A stretch of DNA of 64,000 bases from JAFGKM01 sp964413825 (lineage in GTDB: Bacteria; Ratteibacteria; UBA8468; B48-G9; JAFGKM01), in NCBI GenBank assembly GCA_964413825.1, contig CAYPTS010000001.1, forward strand, positions 18,454 to 82,453, in the 5' to 3' direction. The number at the start of each line of letters is the position of its first letter. The stretch's first letter is position 1. Both the position numbers and the translations under genes were made by a program. Shown here piece by piece: positions 8,534 to 17,329 of the stretch. The notes beneath the pieces were generated by a model. The model searched no databases and was not told the DNA's origin. It saw only the letters and a list, made by a program, of their open reading frames with translations.

Positions 8534-9117
8534 ACGAACTCAATCTCGGTCTCATTTTTCTTTCTGCGTTTATCGTCAATAACATCCTTTTGATAAGGTT
8601 CCTCGGCCTCTGTTCCTTTTTCGGCATTTCAAGCAGTATGAAATCTTCCTTTGGAATGGGAATGGCGGTCATATTTGTTACCGTTATGGCCTGCTCCATC
8701 AGCTGGGCAGTATACACATATCTCCTCATCCCTTTCGGACTGGAATACCTGCGGACCGTAACGTTTATTCTCACGATAGCGTCATTCGTGCAGTTTGAGG
8801 AAATAATAATAAGGAAATACGCCCCTGCTCTCTACAAGGCCTTCGGCATCTACCTGCCGCTGATAACAACCAACTGTGCAATACTGGCTTCCGCTTTCCT
8901 CGGCATCGACTACAAACTTACCTTTGTCCAGAACCTTGTCTTTGCGGCAGGCATCTCGGCGGGATACTGCTTCGTGATAGTGCTTTTCGCATCGCTTAGA
9001 GAACGGCTTGATACTTCTCCCATACCGGCAAGTTTCAGGGGCATCCCCATGGCATTTATTGTCGCGGGGCTGATGAGCCTGGCATTTTTCGGCTTCAAGG
9101 GCCTCTTTAAACTCTGA
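8527..9117 (+). CDS. rnfA: Rnf electron transport complex subunit A
   Basis: A 196-residue membrane protein homologous to RnfE. It begins NELNLGLIFLSAFIVNNILL and contains RFLGLCSFFGISSS and YLPLITTNCAILA, the cysteine-bearing helices of the pair. The ATG at 8527 overlaps the end of rnfE by 7 nt. A longer frame from 7963 is only the out-of-frame shadow of rnfE. In most bacteria rnfB follows rnfA; here an unrelated hydrolase begins 17 nt later and no rnfB is found in the window. Confidence 0.93.
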   Translation: MLNELNLGLIFLSAFIVNNILLIRFLGLCSFFGISSSMKSSFGMGMAVIFVTVMACSISWAVYTYLLIPFGLEYLRTVTFILTIASFVQFEEIIIRKYAPALYKAFGIYLPLITTNCAILASAFLGIDYKLTFVQNLVFAAGISAGYCFVIVLFASLRERLDTSPIPASFRGIPMAFIVAGLMSLAFFGFKGLFKL

Positions 9118-9134
9118 AGCGCAGGAGAAATTTT

Positions 9135-10151
9135 ATGGTAAAAAAATCCGATGCACCGTATATACCGTCAACGTTTATTGGAAAACCGGAGAATTATCCG
9201 GAGAAACTGCCGTGGAAAGAAGTAAAAAAGAGGTTTATACAACTGGTGGGCAGTTTTGAGCCGCCGACTACTCCGCTTAAACTGAAGGTTACAGAAGAAA
9301 AACAACTGCCTGGCGGCGTAATAAAACAGCGGGTGGAATATTTTGTCGAACCCGGCGAGAAGGTTCCGGCGCTTCACGTGTTCAGAAAGGACATGCCGTC
9401 CGATGCCCCGGGAATACTTTCAATACATGCGCACGGCGGGGGACCATGTTTTGCCATCGGCAAGGAAATGCACTGCAAAGGAGACCCGAGAGACCCGTAC
9501 CAACACACATACCGCCTGGCACTGGAAGGATTCCGGATACTTGCGCCGGACGCCCTGTGCTTCGGGGAACGCAGAACCCCGTGGGGATACAGTGTTGAAT
9601 TTTTTGACGAACTGAACAAACACATGGAGATGACCTCCCGCGGGGAAAGTTTCTGCAGAAAATCCCTGTGGGACAATTTCCGGGCAGTGGAGGCGCTGGA
9701 ATTTCTCGGAGCGAAAACAATCGGCTCAATCGGGCATTCCGGCGGCAGTACCCAAAACTACATTCTTGCCTCCGTCAATGAAAAAATAAAGGCGGCTGTC
9801 TGTTCGGCAAGTTTCATGACTCTGAGACACCAGTTTTATCAATACCGCCTCAACCACTGCCTTTATCATTTCATCCCGGGCATGCTCTCAAAAGGTATCG
9901 ACTGGGACCAGGTAGTTGCGCTCGCCGCGCCGAGAAAATTCCTTTTCTGCGCCGGGGAAAAGGACAAGGGGACACCAAAACCAATGCTGGACGCCTTCGT
10001 AAATGCCATTAACCGGCGGTGCAGGGAAGAGAAACTTACCAGGTCGGTCTGGGTATGCAAAGAACCGTCGGCCGGGCACGTAATCACGGAAAACATGATG
10101 CGGACTGCCGCAGAGTTTTTGAAGAAAAATCTTTCGTGCAATAATAACTGA
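9135..10151 (+). CDS. Alpha/beta hydrolase, dienelactone-hydrolase/acetyl-esterase-like
   Basis: A 338-residue serine hydrolase. The nucleophile elbow is GHSGG (with SIGHSGGSTQNY), an oxyanion-hole type HAHGGG precedes it, the likely acid is in CAGEKDKGTP, and the catalytic His is in SAGHVITENM. No signal peptide is seen, so it should be cytoplasmic. Substrate unknown; related proteins in PVC and other bacteria are listed as acetylxylan esterase-like or dienelactone hydrolase-like. It sits between rnfA and thiM at short spacing, so it may share their transcript, but its role there is not evident. Confidence 0.75.
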   Translation: MVKKSDAPYIPSTFIGKPENYPEKLPWKEVKKRFIQLVGSFEPPTTPLKLKVTEEKQLPGGVIKQRVEYFVEPGEKVPALHVFRKDMPSDAPGILSIHAHGGGPCFAIGKEMHCKGDPRDPYQHTYRLALEGFRILAPDALCFGERRTPWGYSVEFFDELNKHMEMTSRGESFCRKSLWDNFRAVEALEFLGAKTIGSIGHSGGSTQNYILASVNEKIKAAVCSASFMTLRHQFYQYRLNHCLYHFIPGMLSKGIDWDQVVALAAPRKFLFCAGEKDKGTPKPMLDAFVNAINRRCREEKLTRSVWVCKEPSAGHVITENMMRTAAEFLKKNLSCNNN

Positions 10152-10168
10152 AAGCGGAGGTGTTTTTT

Positions 10169-10966
10169 ATGAACGAGATTTTCGGGATGCTGGAAAGGGT
10201 GCGGGAACAGAAGCCGTTGGTGCACCACATCACCAACTGGGTTACCATTTATGACTGCGCCAATGTCGTAAGGACAGTGGGCGCCCTGCCGGTTATGGCG
10301 CACGCGGAAGAGGAAGTTGCGGATATGGCGGTACTCGCATCCGCACTGGTGCTCAACATAGGAACGCTGACCGCCGACATAATCGAGGCGATGAAAATTG
10401 CAGGGGAAGCGGCAAATGCGAAAAACATACCGGTCATTCTCGACGCAGTCGGCGCCGGCGCAACAAAACTCAGGGACGAGAAAACAGCCGAACTCCTTAA
10501 AGAGTTGCGCATTGACATCATAAAGGGCAACGCCTCGGAGATTGCGAAGATTGCCGGAATGGACGTCTACACCAAAGGGGTGGAAGCGGGAAAGGTCGAG
10601 GGCGACCTGAAAGAAATCGCCTGCCAACTCGCGCGTAAAAGAGAAGCAACTGTCGTCATAACAGGCAGGCAGGACATCGTTGCCGGCGGAAATTCGCTCT
10701 ATCTCTGCAGCAACGGAGATGCAATGATGGGAAGTATCGTGGGAACCGGATGCATGGCAACTTCGGTCATAGGCGCTTTCGCCGCGGTGGAAAAAGATTA
10801 TGCGAAAGCCGCCTCCGCCGCACTGTCCGTTTTCGGCATCGCGGGAGAGATTGCCGCACAACACTCCGCAGGCCCCGGGACGTTCAAGATAAACTTTTAC
10901 GACACGCTGTATAATATAAGCGAACAGGACGTTGAAAAATTACTGCGCATGGAGAAACTGCGATGA
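10169..10966 (+). CDS. thiM: Hydroxyethylthiazole kinase
   Basis: A 265-residue ribokinase-like kinase that phosphorylates 4-methyl-5-(2-hydroxyethyl)thiazole for thiamine salvage. Family marks: VHHITNWVTIYDCAN near the start, NIGTL, LDAVGAGATKLRD, KGNASEIAKIAG, and the C-terminal catalytic GTGCMATSVIGAF. The ATG at 10169 is chosen because GCGGAGGT sits 7 nt upstream; a GTG at 10160 overlaps this site. Its stop overlaps the thiE start by 4 nt. No TPP riboswitch is visible upstream. Confidence 0.93.
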   Translation: MNEIFGMLERVREQKPLVHHITNWVTIYDCANVVRTVGALPVMAHAEEEVADMAVLASALVLNIGTLTADIIEAMKIAGEAANAKNIPVILDAVGAGATKLRDEKTAELLKELRIDIIKGNASEIAKIAGMDVYTKGVEAGKVEGDLKEIACQLARKREATVVITGRQDIVAGGNSLYLCSNGDAMMGSIVGTGCMATSVIGAFAAVEKDYAKAASAALSVFGIAGEIAAQHSAGPGTFKINFYDTLYNISEQDVEKLLRMEKLR

Positions 10967-11607
10967 GCCTGAAGGATATTGGCTTCTATTTTGTAACGGA
11001 CTCGGCACTGACAAAAAAAACAATCATAGACGACGTGAAATCCGCCCTGAAAGCAGGGGTGAAAATCATGCAGTACCGGGAGAAAGACAAGATTACGAAA
11101 GACATGCTGAGTGAAGCAATTCAAATAAAAAAACTCTGCGCAGGCAGGGCGATTCTTCTGGTCAACGACAGGATTGACATAGCCCTTGCAGCCGATGCGG
11201 ACGGGGTGCATCTGGGACAGGACGACATGCCTTACCATGAGGCAAGAAAACTGCTGGGGGCAAAAAAAATAATAGGCATCACCGCCCATAACGCGGAAGA
11301 AGCGGTTGCCGCGGAAAAACTCGGCGCGGATTATATAGGGGCTTCACCGATTTTTGAAACGAAGACAAAAAAGGACGCCGGCCGGCAGGCAGGACTGCAG
11401 TTGATACGGGACATAAAAAAAAGCGTGCGCATACCCGTGGTCGCCATCGGCGGGATAAACCTTGAAAACATCACGTCAGTCATGCAGGCGGGCGCCGATT
11501 CCGCTGCGGCGATATCCGTTGTAGTGACAAAGGATGACGTTGCGGAAGAATGCAGAAAATTCGTGGAAATAATATCGAACTTCAAGCAACCTCATACCTG
11601 CCGATAA
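10963..11607 (+). CDS. thiE: Thiamine phosphate synthase
   Basis: A 214-residue TIM-barrel enzyme that joins HMP-pyrophosphate and thiazole phosphate to thiamine phosphate. Visible motifs are VKIMQYREKDK, LLVNDRIDIALAADADGVHLGQDDMP, IGITAHN, GADYIGASPIF and the phosphate loop VAIGGINLEN. The start overlaps thiM by 4 nt. The last 26 nt overlap tail-to-tail with the aldo/keto reductase on the other strand. With thiM it forms a salvage pair rather than a full de novo pathway. Confidence 0.94.
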   Translation: MSLKDIGFYFVTDSALTKKTIIDDVKSALKAGVKIMQYREKDKITKDMLSEAIQIKKLCAGRAILLVNDRIDIALAADADGVHLGQDDMPYHEARKLLGAKKIIGITAHNAEEAVAAEKLGADYIGASPIFETKTKKDAGRQAGLQLIRDIKKSVRIPVVAIGGINLENITSVMQAGADSAAAISVVVTKDDVAEECRKFVEIISNFKQPHTCR

Positions 11608-12583
11608 TGCGGTTCATTTCCGCAAGGTCTTCACCGCTCAAAGATACATCTCCCGCACCGGCGTTTTCAACCGCCTGTTTTGGATTGCGCACTCCGGCCA
11701 GCACATGGGTGCATCCTTCCTGATGGAAAGTCCACGCGAGTACCATCTGCACAATCGTAACATTGTATTTCTCAGCAAGAGGTTTGAATTCATCCAGCAT
11801 TTCCAGAACCCTGAGCCTGTTCTCCCTGCTGAAGCGCGGGTTGTCGCTTCTTTGGTCGCCTTCTTCGAAAATCCTGTCGGGGGAAACCTTTCCCGTGAGA
11901 AGCCCCCTCGCCATGGGAGAATATGCGATAAAAGCGATGTTATGCCGCCTGCAGTATGGCAGGAGGTCTTTCTCATGCTGTCTGTCCAGCATGCTGTAAC
12001 TTTCCTGGTCAGAATCGAGCTGTCCCGCCTTCCTGTATTGTTCAAGGTGCTCGACTGCCGCATTGCTTGCCCCTATCACCCTTATCTTTCCTTCTTTTTT
12101 CAGTTTCATCAGTTCATCCATCGTATCTTCAACAGGCGTGGTAGGGTCCTGCCAGTGCGTCTGGTAAAGGTCTATGCGGTCGGTGCCGATACGGCGCAAA
12201 CTCATCTCGACTTCGGACCTCACGGATACCGGCGAAAGATACTTGTAAACCTTCATGTCTCCCGAATCCCTGCGTACCCTCTTTGCGTCGGACGAAAAAT
12301 GAAATTTCCCTTCCTCTCTGTCCCACACAAGCCCGCATTTTGTGGCAAGCACCACCCTGTCCCGCATGTCTTTTACCGCTTTGCCCACAATTTCTTCAGA
12401 CAGGCCGAACCCGTACACCGGCGCGGTATCGATGAAATTTATCCCGGAGTCAACGGCTGTCCTGATTGCCTCTATGGACTTTTTTTCTTCCGTGCCGCCC
12501 CACATCCATCCGCCTATCGCCCATGCGCCCAGCCCTACGACCGACGCCTTTATTCCCGACCGTCCTATATCCCTGTATAACAT
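11582..12583 (-). CDS. Aldo/keto reductase
   Basis: A 333-residue NADPH-dependent oxidoreductase with the AKR TIM barrel. The catalytic tetrad can be traced: Asp and Tyr in NFIDTAPVYGFG, Lys in VVLATKCGL, and His in DLYQTHWQD. It resembles the YajO/IolS-like group. The ATG at 12583 is chosen for the GGAGG about 6 nt upstream and the normal N-terminus (LYRDIGRSGIKAS); a TTG 21 nt further upstream is less likely. Substrate unknown. It is transcribed away from the TPM gene, and its 3' end overlaps thiE by 26 nt. Confidence 0.88.
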   Translation of the reverse strand: MLYRDIGRSGIKASVVGLGAWAIGGWMWGGTEEKKSIEAIRTAVDSGINFIDTAPVYGFGLSEEIVGKAVKDMRDRVVLATKCGLVWDREEGKFHFSSDAKRVRRDSGDMKVYKYLSPVSVRSEVEMSLRRIGTDRIDLYQTHWQDPTTPVEDTMDELMKLKKEGKIRVIGASNAAVEHLEQYRKAGQLDSDQESYSMLDRQHEKDLLPYCRRHNIAFIAYSPMARGLLTGKVSPDRIFEEGDQRSDNPRFSRENRLRVLEMLDEFKPLAEKYNVTIVQMVLAWTFHQEGCTHVLAGVRNPKQAVENAGAGDVSLSGEDLAEMNRIIGRYEVA

Positions 12584-12641
12584 TCCTGCCCTCCATGTGC
12601 ACAATTAAAAAATTTTATAACTTCTGATTATTGTAGCATTT

Positions 12642-12671
12642 TTGAAAGATGGATTTAAAATCTGATATAAT
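12642..12671 (+). promoter_or_regulatory. Promoter of the TPM-domain gene, predicted leaderless
   Basis: TTGAAA (12642-12647), 18 bp, consensus TATAAT (12666-12671). The expected start point, 7 nt after the -10, is the A of the ATG at 12678. No Shine-Dalgarno lies before that ATG. Confidence 0.75.
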
Positions 12672-12677
12672 AACTGA

Positions 12678-13595
12678 ATGCGAAAACTCCGCATCATTCT
12701 TGTCTCAACTCTGCTTTTGTTCTATTCCGCTTCTTTCGCCTTGCGGGCTTCCGCACTGAAACCTGCAGGGCTCGTCAATGATTATACGAACACCCTTTCG
12801 GAACAGGAAGCATCATCTCTGGAATCTCTGGCCTCGGACATCGAAAAAGAGACGGCTGCGGAGATAGGCGTCGCGGTAATCCGGAGCCTTGAAGGCAGGA
12901 ACATAGAAGAATACGCAAACGAGATTTTCAACAACTGGGGCATAGGAAAAAAAGACAAGGACAACGGAGTCCTGATACTGGTAAGCATTAACGACAGGCA
13001 GATGAGGATAGAAACCGGATACGGGATTGAGCCGGTACTTCCGGATGCGGCCTGCGGCAGGATAATAAGAAACGTAATGGCGCCCCGCTTCAGGGAGAAT
13101 GATTTCTACGGAGGTATTTACGGAGCGGTAACCGCGATAGGACAGCGTATAAAGGGAGAGGTCCCGGTCGACACGGCGGGAAACGAACCCGGAAACCGGC
13201 AGATATTATTCTTTCTTCTGATATGGAACGGTTTTCTTGCTCTTTTTTCTTTTTCACTGTTTCACACGCTTGGTGTTATCATATATGCGGCGGTCATGGT
13301 TCCGCTGGCAATAATAGTTATTCTGTCGGGGAAGGAAGTGCAGCCCGCGGCTGCAATGGGACTGCTCATATTTTTTCCTTTCCTGCTGGTATTTTTCACC
13401 GGTATGCTTTCACCCGTAATATTTGCGCTTCTCAGGTGGAAACTTAAGAAAAAATACGGGGAGAACTGGAAAAAGCATCTCCCGAAATACGTCAGCAAGG
13501 CGATGTCCCGCCACTCTTCAACGAGAAGCGGTCGCAGCGGAGGCAGTTTCGGCGGAGGACGCAGCGGAGGCGGCGGAGCCAGCGGCCGCTGGTAG
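12678..13595 (+). CDS. TPM-domain (YgcG-type) secreted/membrane protein
   Basis: A 305-residue protein. Signal peptide (about residues 1-27), then a TPM domain (GLVNDYTNTLSEQEASSLE, IGVAVIRSLEGRNIEEYANEIFNNWGIG and RQMRIETGYGIEP), then three hydrophobic segments (about residues 175-265). A Ser/Gly-rich C-terminus (SGGSFGGGRSGGGGASGRW) follows. This is the usual form of TPM/YgcG proteins, often encoded next to LemA as here. The domain has been linked to photosystem repair in plants and to respiratory complexes; in bacteria its role is unclear. The C-terminal glycine run is normal for the family. Confidence 0.87.
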   Translation: MRKLRIILVSTLLLFYSASFALRASALKPAGLVNDYTNTLSEQEASSLESLASDIEKETAAEIGVAVIRSLEGRNIEEYANEIFNNWGIGKKDKDNGVLILVSINDRQMRIETGYGIEPVLPDAACGRIIRNVMAPRFRENDFYGGIYGAVTAIGQRIKGEVPVDTAGNEPGNRQILFFLLIWNGFLALFSFSLFHTLGVIIYAAVMVPLAIIVILSGKEVQPAAAMGLLIFFPFLLVFFTGMLSPVIFALLRWKLKKKYGENWKKHLPKYVSKAMSRHSSTRSGRSGGSFGGGRSGGGGASGRW

Positions 13596-13729
13596 CGAAG
13601 AACGAAGAAGACAGCCGGAGAAGCGGAGAGGGAATTGCGAAGGGACAGTTGCGTAAGTTTCACCTGTCACGCAGCACCTGAGCGAAACGCCTGCTCCGGA
13701 TGGCTTTGAGGGCAAAATTGGAGGGTAAC

Positions 13730-14296
13730 ATGAAAAAATGGTATATAGTTCCTTTGGCGGTAATTGTTCTGCTGGTGATAGTCTATCAGGCGCTGAAGTT
13801 CCAGTATAACCGCCTGGTGATAATCGACCAGCAGGTAAAAGAATCGTGGGCGCAGGTAGACAATGTTTTACAGAGACGCAGCGACCTCATACCAAACCTG
13901 GTGGAGACGGTAAAGGGCTACGCGAAACACGAAAAGGAATTGTTTGTCGAGGTCACGGAAGCGCGGAGCAGGTGGGCGGACGCAAAAACGATTCAAGAAA
14001 AAGAAGCGGCGGCAAACGAAATCTCCGGGGTGCTGGGCAAACTCCTGCTCGTAGTGGAAAACTACCCGCAGTTAAAGGCAGGCGAAAATTTCCTCTCCCT
14101 GCAGGATGAACTCGCAGGCACGGAAAACAGGATTGCTGTCGAGAGGAAACGGTACAATGAATCCGTCAACAATTATAACGGCATCGCCAAAACGTTTCCC
14201 ACTATTCTGTTCGTGAGGCTGTTCAACTTTGACACGGGGAAGGAATACTTCCAGGCGGCGGAAGAAAGCCGCGTTGTGCCCGAAGTTAAGTTTTGA
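13730..14296 (+). CDS. lemA: LemA family protein
   Basis: A 188-residue protein with an N-terminal transmembrane helix (VPLAVIVLLVIVYQAL) and an alpha-helical LemA domain. Diagnostic are QVKESWAQVDNVLQRRSDLIPNLVETVKGYAKHE and YPQLKAGENFLSLQDELAGTENRIAVERKRYNE. The start at 13730 is preceded by GGAGGG at 4 nt. LemA proteins are membrane proteins of uncertain function, usually paired with TPM proteins as here. The stop overlaps the TTG of a possible longer kbl frame. Confidence 0.92.
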   Translation: MKKWYIVPLAVIVLLVIVYQALKFQYNRLVIIDQQVKESWAQVDNVLQRRSDLIPNLVETVKGYAKHEKELFVEVTEARSRWADAKTIQEKEAAANEISGVLGKLLLVVENYPQLKAGENFLSLQDELAGTENRIAVERKRYNESVNNYNGIAKTFPTILFVRLFNFDTGKEYFQAAEESRVVPEVKF

Positions 14297-14307
14297 GGAA
14301 AAAAAAT

Positions 14308-15540
14308 ATGCCTTTGAAAAAAATAGAAAAGCGGATAAGCGAAGACATGGAAAACCGCGGGAAAAGCGGCGTTCTTAAAGGACCGGAACCGGTAATAGTC
14401 CGCATAAAACCTGCTTCGGGGAAGAAGGGGCCCCGGTATATTCTTGAAGGCGGCAAAAAAGAATACCTAAAAATGAATTCAAATTCATATCTCGGACTTT
14501 CCCTGAATAAAGAGGTAATAAAGGTTGAGGAGAAAACAGCGGAAAAATACGGGGCTGGCCCGGGCGCGGTGCGCTTCATCAACGGCACTTTCAAGCCACA
14601 CGTTGAACTTGAAAAAAAACTGGCGGCATTCCACGGAAAACAAGCGGCCATGCTTTTCAGTTCAGCATATGCCGCAAACTGCGGCGTAACCTCTCCTCTG
14701 ATTTCGGAGGATACGGCCGTTTTGAGCGACGCGCTGAACCACAACTCCATCATCAACGCCGTAAAACTCTCCAGGCCCAAAGAAAAACGGATATACGAAC
14801 ACCTCGACATGAATGACATGGAAAAACAGCTGAAAAAACTGAGAAAAACATGCAAGCGCGCGGTCATCATATCCGACGGGGTGTTCAGCATGCGCGGGGA
14901 TTATCCCGACCTGAAAAAAATGGTCTCTATAGCAAAAAAATGCGATGCGGATTTCAGCGAAGGGGTACTGACCGTAATAGACGACTCGCACGGAATAGGG
15001 GCATACGGAAAAACAGGCAGGGGCACCTGCGAAATCACAGGGGAATACGGCGCAGACGTCATAACCTCCACTCTCGGAAAAGCATTCGGGGTCAACGGGG
15101 GATACGTTGCATCCAGCGCAAAGGTAATAAAGTACCTGCGGGAAGCCGCTCCGCTCTACATCTATTCCAATCCCATAACTCCGGGTGAAGCGGCCGCCTC
15201 GCTGAAGTCCCTTGAAATTCTCGACAGTGCAAGGGGCAGGAAAATGCTTTTCCGCCTTGCGGAACTGACGGTCTTTTTCAAGGCCGGATTGAAAAAACTC
15301 GGGTACGAGATAATAGACGGCAGGCATCCCATAGTGCCCCTCATGATAAGAGATACGGGCAAAACGACGCAACTTACAGGATACCTCAAGAAACGGGGTA
15401 TTCTGGCAGTGGGACTGAAATACCCCGTGGTCCCCCGCGGAGACGAGTGCATACGGTTTCAGGTCTCATACAGCCATACAGAATATGACATAGAATACGT
15501 TTTGAAAGTGCTGGCCGAATATAAAAAGGAAAATCCGTAA
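14308..15540 (+). CDS. kbl: Glycine C-acetyltransferase (2-amino-3-ketobutyrate CoA ligase)
   Basis: A 410-residue PLP enzyme of the alpha-oxoamine synthase family. The family features are NSNSYLGLS, VRFINGT, the cofactor Asp in TVIDDSHGIGAYG, and the Schiff-base lysine in TSTLGKAFG. By sequence alone it could be BioF, but the adjacent threonine dehydrogenase makes Kbl the better call: together they turn threonine into glycine and acetyl-CoA. The ATG at 14308 with GAGGA 8 nt upstream is preferred to a TTG at 14293 that overlaps the lemA stop. Confidence 0.87.
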   Translation: MPLKKIEKRISEDMENRGKSGVLKGPEPVIVRIKPASGKKGPRYILEGGKKEYLKMNSNSYLGLSLNKEVIKVEEKTAEKYGAGPGAVRFINGTFKPHVELEKKLAAFHGKQAAMLFSSAYAANCGVTSPLISEDTAVLSDALNHNSIINAVKLSRPKEKRIYEHLDMNDMEKQLKKLRKTCKRAVIISDGVFSMRGDYPDLKKMVSIAKKCDADFSEGVLTVIDDSHGIGAYGKTGRGTCEITGEYGADVITSTLGKAFGVNGGYVASSAKVIKYLREAAPLYIYSNPITPGEAAASLKSLEILDSARGRKMLFRLAELTVFFKAGLKKLGYEIIDGRHPIVPLMIRDTGKTTQLTGYLKKRGILAVGLKYPVVPRGDECIRFQVSYSHTEYDIEYVLKVLAEYKKENP

Positions 15541-15590
15541 CCCCCTCACCCCTTCCCTCTCCCCTCCGGGGAGAGGATTAAAGTGAGGGG
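15541..15590. repeat. Palindromic repeat, family A, between kbl and tdh
   Basis: CCCCCTCACCCC and CCCTCTCCCC face GGGGAGAGG and AGTGAGGGG. This is the most complete copy in the window, with both an inner and an outer inverted repeat. Confidence 0.8.
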
Positions 15591-15606
15591 TAAATGGAGA
15601 AAAACA

Positions 15607-16638
15607 ATGAAAGCGATTGTCAAAAAGAAGAGGGAAAAAGGCGTCAGCCTTGAAGAAGTGCCGGTACCGGAGATAGGAATTAACGACGTCCTTGTAAAAA
15701 TCCATAAAACCGCTATATGCGGAACCGACGTGCACATCTACAACTGGGATGAGTGGGCGCAAAAAACAATTCCTGTCCCTATGACCATCGGGCACGAGTT
15801 TGCAGGCACAGTCGCCGCCATGGGAAGCAACGTCCACGACCTGAAAATCGGGGACGTGGTTTCCGGAGAAGGACATATCGTATGCGGCAGGTGCCGCAAC
15901 TGCCTGGCAGGCCGCAGACACCTGTGCAACGGCAGTATGGGCGTGGGGGTAAACCGCCCGGGATGTTTCGCCGAATACCTCTGCATACCTATTACCAACG
16001 TCTGGCACGCAAACCCGGACATCTCCATGGAAACACTTTCCATCTTCGACCCCTTCGGCAATGCGGTACATTCATCCCTTTCTTTCAAGACGCTGGGCGA
16101 AGACGTGCTCATCACCGGAGCCGGCCCCATAGGCCTGATGGCAACCGCAGTAGTCAGGCACGCGGGAGCGCGCTTTGTGGCAGTCACGGACACCAACCCT
16201 TACCGGCTGAACCTCGCAAAAAAAATGGGTGCAACCGCGGTTCTGGACGCAAGCGGTAAAAAAACGCTGAAAGACCTGCAGAACGAACTTGGGATGAAGG
16301 AGGGGTTCGACATAGGCCTGGAGATGTCCGGAAACGGGAACGCTTTCAGCGACATGCTCGACAACATGTGCCACGGCGGTAAAATCGCGCTTCTGGGAAT
16401 TCCTACCGGAAAACTCGCCGTTGACTGGCACAAGGTAATTTTCAACATGCTGACCATAAAGGGTATTTACGGCAGGGAGATGTACGAGACGTGGTATATG
16501 ATGCAGGCAATGCTGGAGTCAGGACTGGACATTAAGCCCGTCATAACCCACAGGTTTCGATTTACAGAGTATGAAGAAGCATTCGGGGTAATGCTTTCCG
16601 GTAAATGCGGCAAGGTCATAATGAACTGGACGGAATAA
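15607..16638 (+). CDS. tdh: L-threonine 3-dehydrogenase
   Basis: A 343-residue zinc-dependent medium-chain dehydrogenase that oxidises threonine to 2-amino-3-oxobutyrate. Catalytic zinc ligands are in CGTDVHIY (Cys38) and TIGHEFAG. Four structural-zinc cysteines are in CGRCRNCLAGRRHLC, and the NAD fold is at ITGAGPIGLMA. Residue positions agree with E. coli Tdh (341 residues). The start at 15607 follows a GGAG site. It lies directly downstream of kbl, so the pathway is complete. Confidence 0.95.
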   Translation: MKAIVKKKREKGVSLEEVPVPEIGINDVLVKIHKTAICGTDVHIYNWDEWAQKTIPVPMTIGHEFAGTVAAMGSNVHDLKIGDVVSGEGHIVCGRCRNCLAGRRHLCNGSMGVGVNRPGCFAEYLCIPITNVWHANPDISMETLSIFDPFGNAVHSSLSFKTLGEDVLITGAGPIGLMATAVVRHAGARFVAVTDTNPYRLNLAKKMGATAVLDASGKKTLKDLQNELGMKEGFDIGLEMSGNGNAFSDMLDNMCHGGKIALLGIPTGKLAVDWHKVIFNMLTIKGIYGREMYETWYMMQAMLESGLDIKPVITHRFRFTEYEEAFGVMLSGKCGKVIMNWTE

Positions 16639-16640
16639 AC

Positions 16641-17321
16641 ATGAAAAAAATAGGGATACTCGGCGGGCTCGGGCCTGAATCTACGGTTTCGTATTATCTG
16701 TACATCATCCATAAATACCATGAAACGCATAAAGACTTTGCCTATCCTGAAATAATTATCTACAGTTTAAACTTCAGCGAATTCATAGAAGCGGGATATG
16801 CACTGCCGGAAAAAATAAAATCCGCCGTTCTTAAACTGCATGCGGCCGGAGCCGACTTCGTTGTCGCCGCCTGCAACTCGGTGCACATCGTCTATGACGA
16901 GATAAAAGACTCCCTGCCGGTACCGTGGATAAGCATAATCGACGCGGCCGGAGAAGAGATAAAAAAGTGCGGACTGAAAAAAATCGGACTGCTCGGAACA
17001 ATTTTCACGATGAGCAAAGGATTCTATGAAAAGGGGCTTGCCCGCATGGGAATCGAAACCGTTGTCCCTGATGAACGGGACATGGAAACGGTAAACGGCA
17101 TCATCTACGGGGAACTGGTAAAAAACGAAGTGAAAGCGGAGTCTCGTATTGAAGTCCTTAAGATAATTGACGGACTCGTCGAAAAAGGGGCGGAAGGCAT
17201 AGTTCTCGGGTGCACCGAACTCCCCTTTTTAATAAAACAATCCGATACTCAGGTCAAGGTTTTCGACACGACCGCGATACATGCGCAGAAAGCCCTCGAT
17301 ATATCTCTTGAGACAGATTGA
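16641..17321 (+). CDS. Aspartate/glutamate racemase family protein
   Basis: A 226-residue protein of the Asp/Glu racemase superfamily. The two catalytic cysteines are in VVAACNSVHIVYDE and VLGCTELPF, and the N-terminus GILGGLGPEST is typical of the YgeA/RacX group. It is probably a broad-specificity amino-acid racemase in the cytoplasm. The ATG at 16641 follows the tdh stop by 2 nt. A frame start at 16605 lies inside tdh and is rejected. Context suggests an amino-acid catabolic operon with kbl and tdh. Confidence 0.88.
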   Translation: MKKIGILGGLGPESTVSYYLYIIHKYHETHKDFAYPEIIIYSLNFSEFIEAGYALPEKIKSAVLKLHAAGADFVVAACNSVHIVYDEIKDSLPVPWISIIDAAGEEIKKCGLKKIGLLGTIFTMSKGFYEKGLARMGIETVVPDERDMETVNGIIYGELVKNEVKAESRIEVLKIIDGLVEKGAEGIVLGCTELPFLIKQSDTQVKVFDTTAIHAQKALDISLETD

Positions 17322-17329
17322 TTTCCTGT

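Noticed and set aside
9118..10168. TPP riboswitch ahead of thiM
   Set aside because: No THI-box (CUGAGA...GACCUGAUCUGGNUAAUNCCNGCG pattern) is present; the hydrolase gene ends 17 nt before thiM.
14662..15372. Long minus-strand frame inside kbl (236 residues)
   Set aside because: Complete shadow of the well-supported kbl gene; no family resemblance and high Tyr/Phe/His typical of antisense frames. The same applies to other long antisense frames, such as those opposite purL, rnfD, glnA and the C25 gene.
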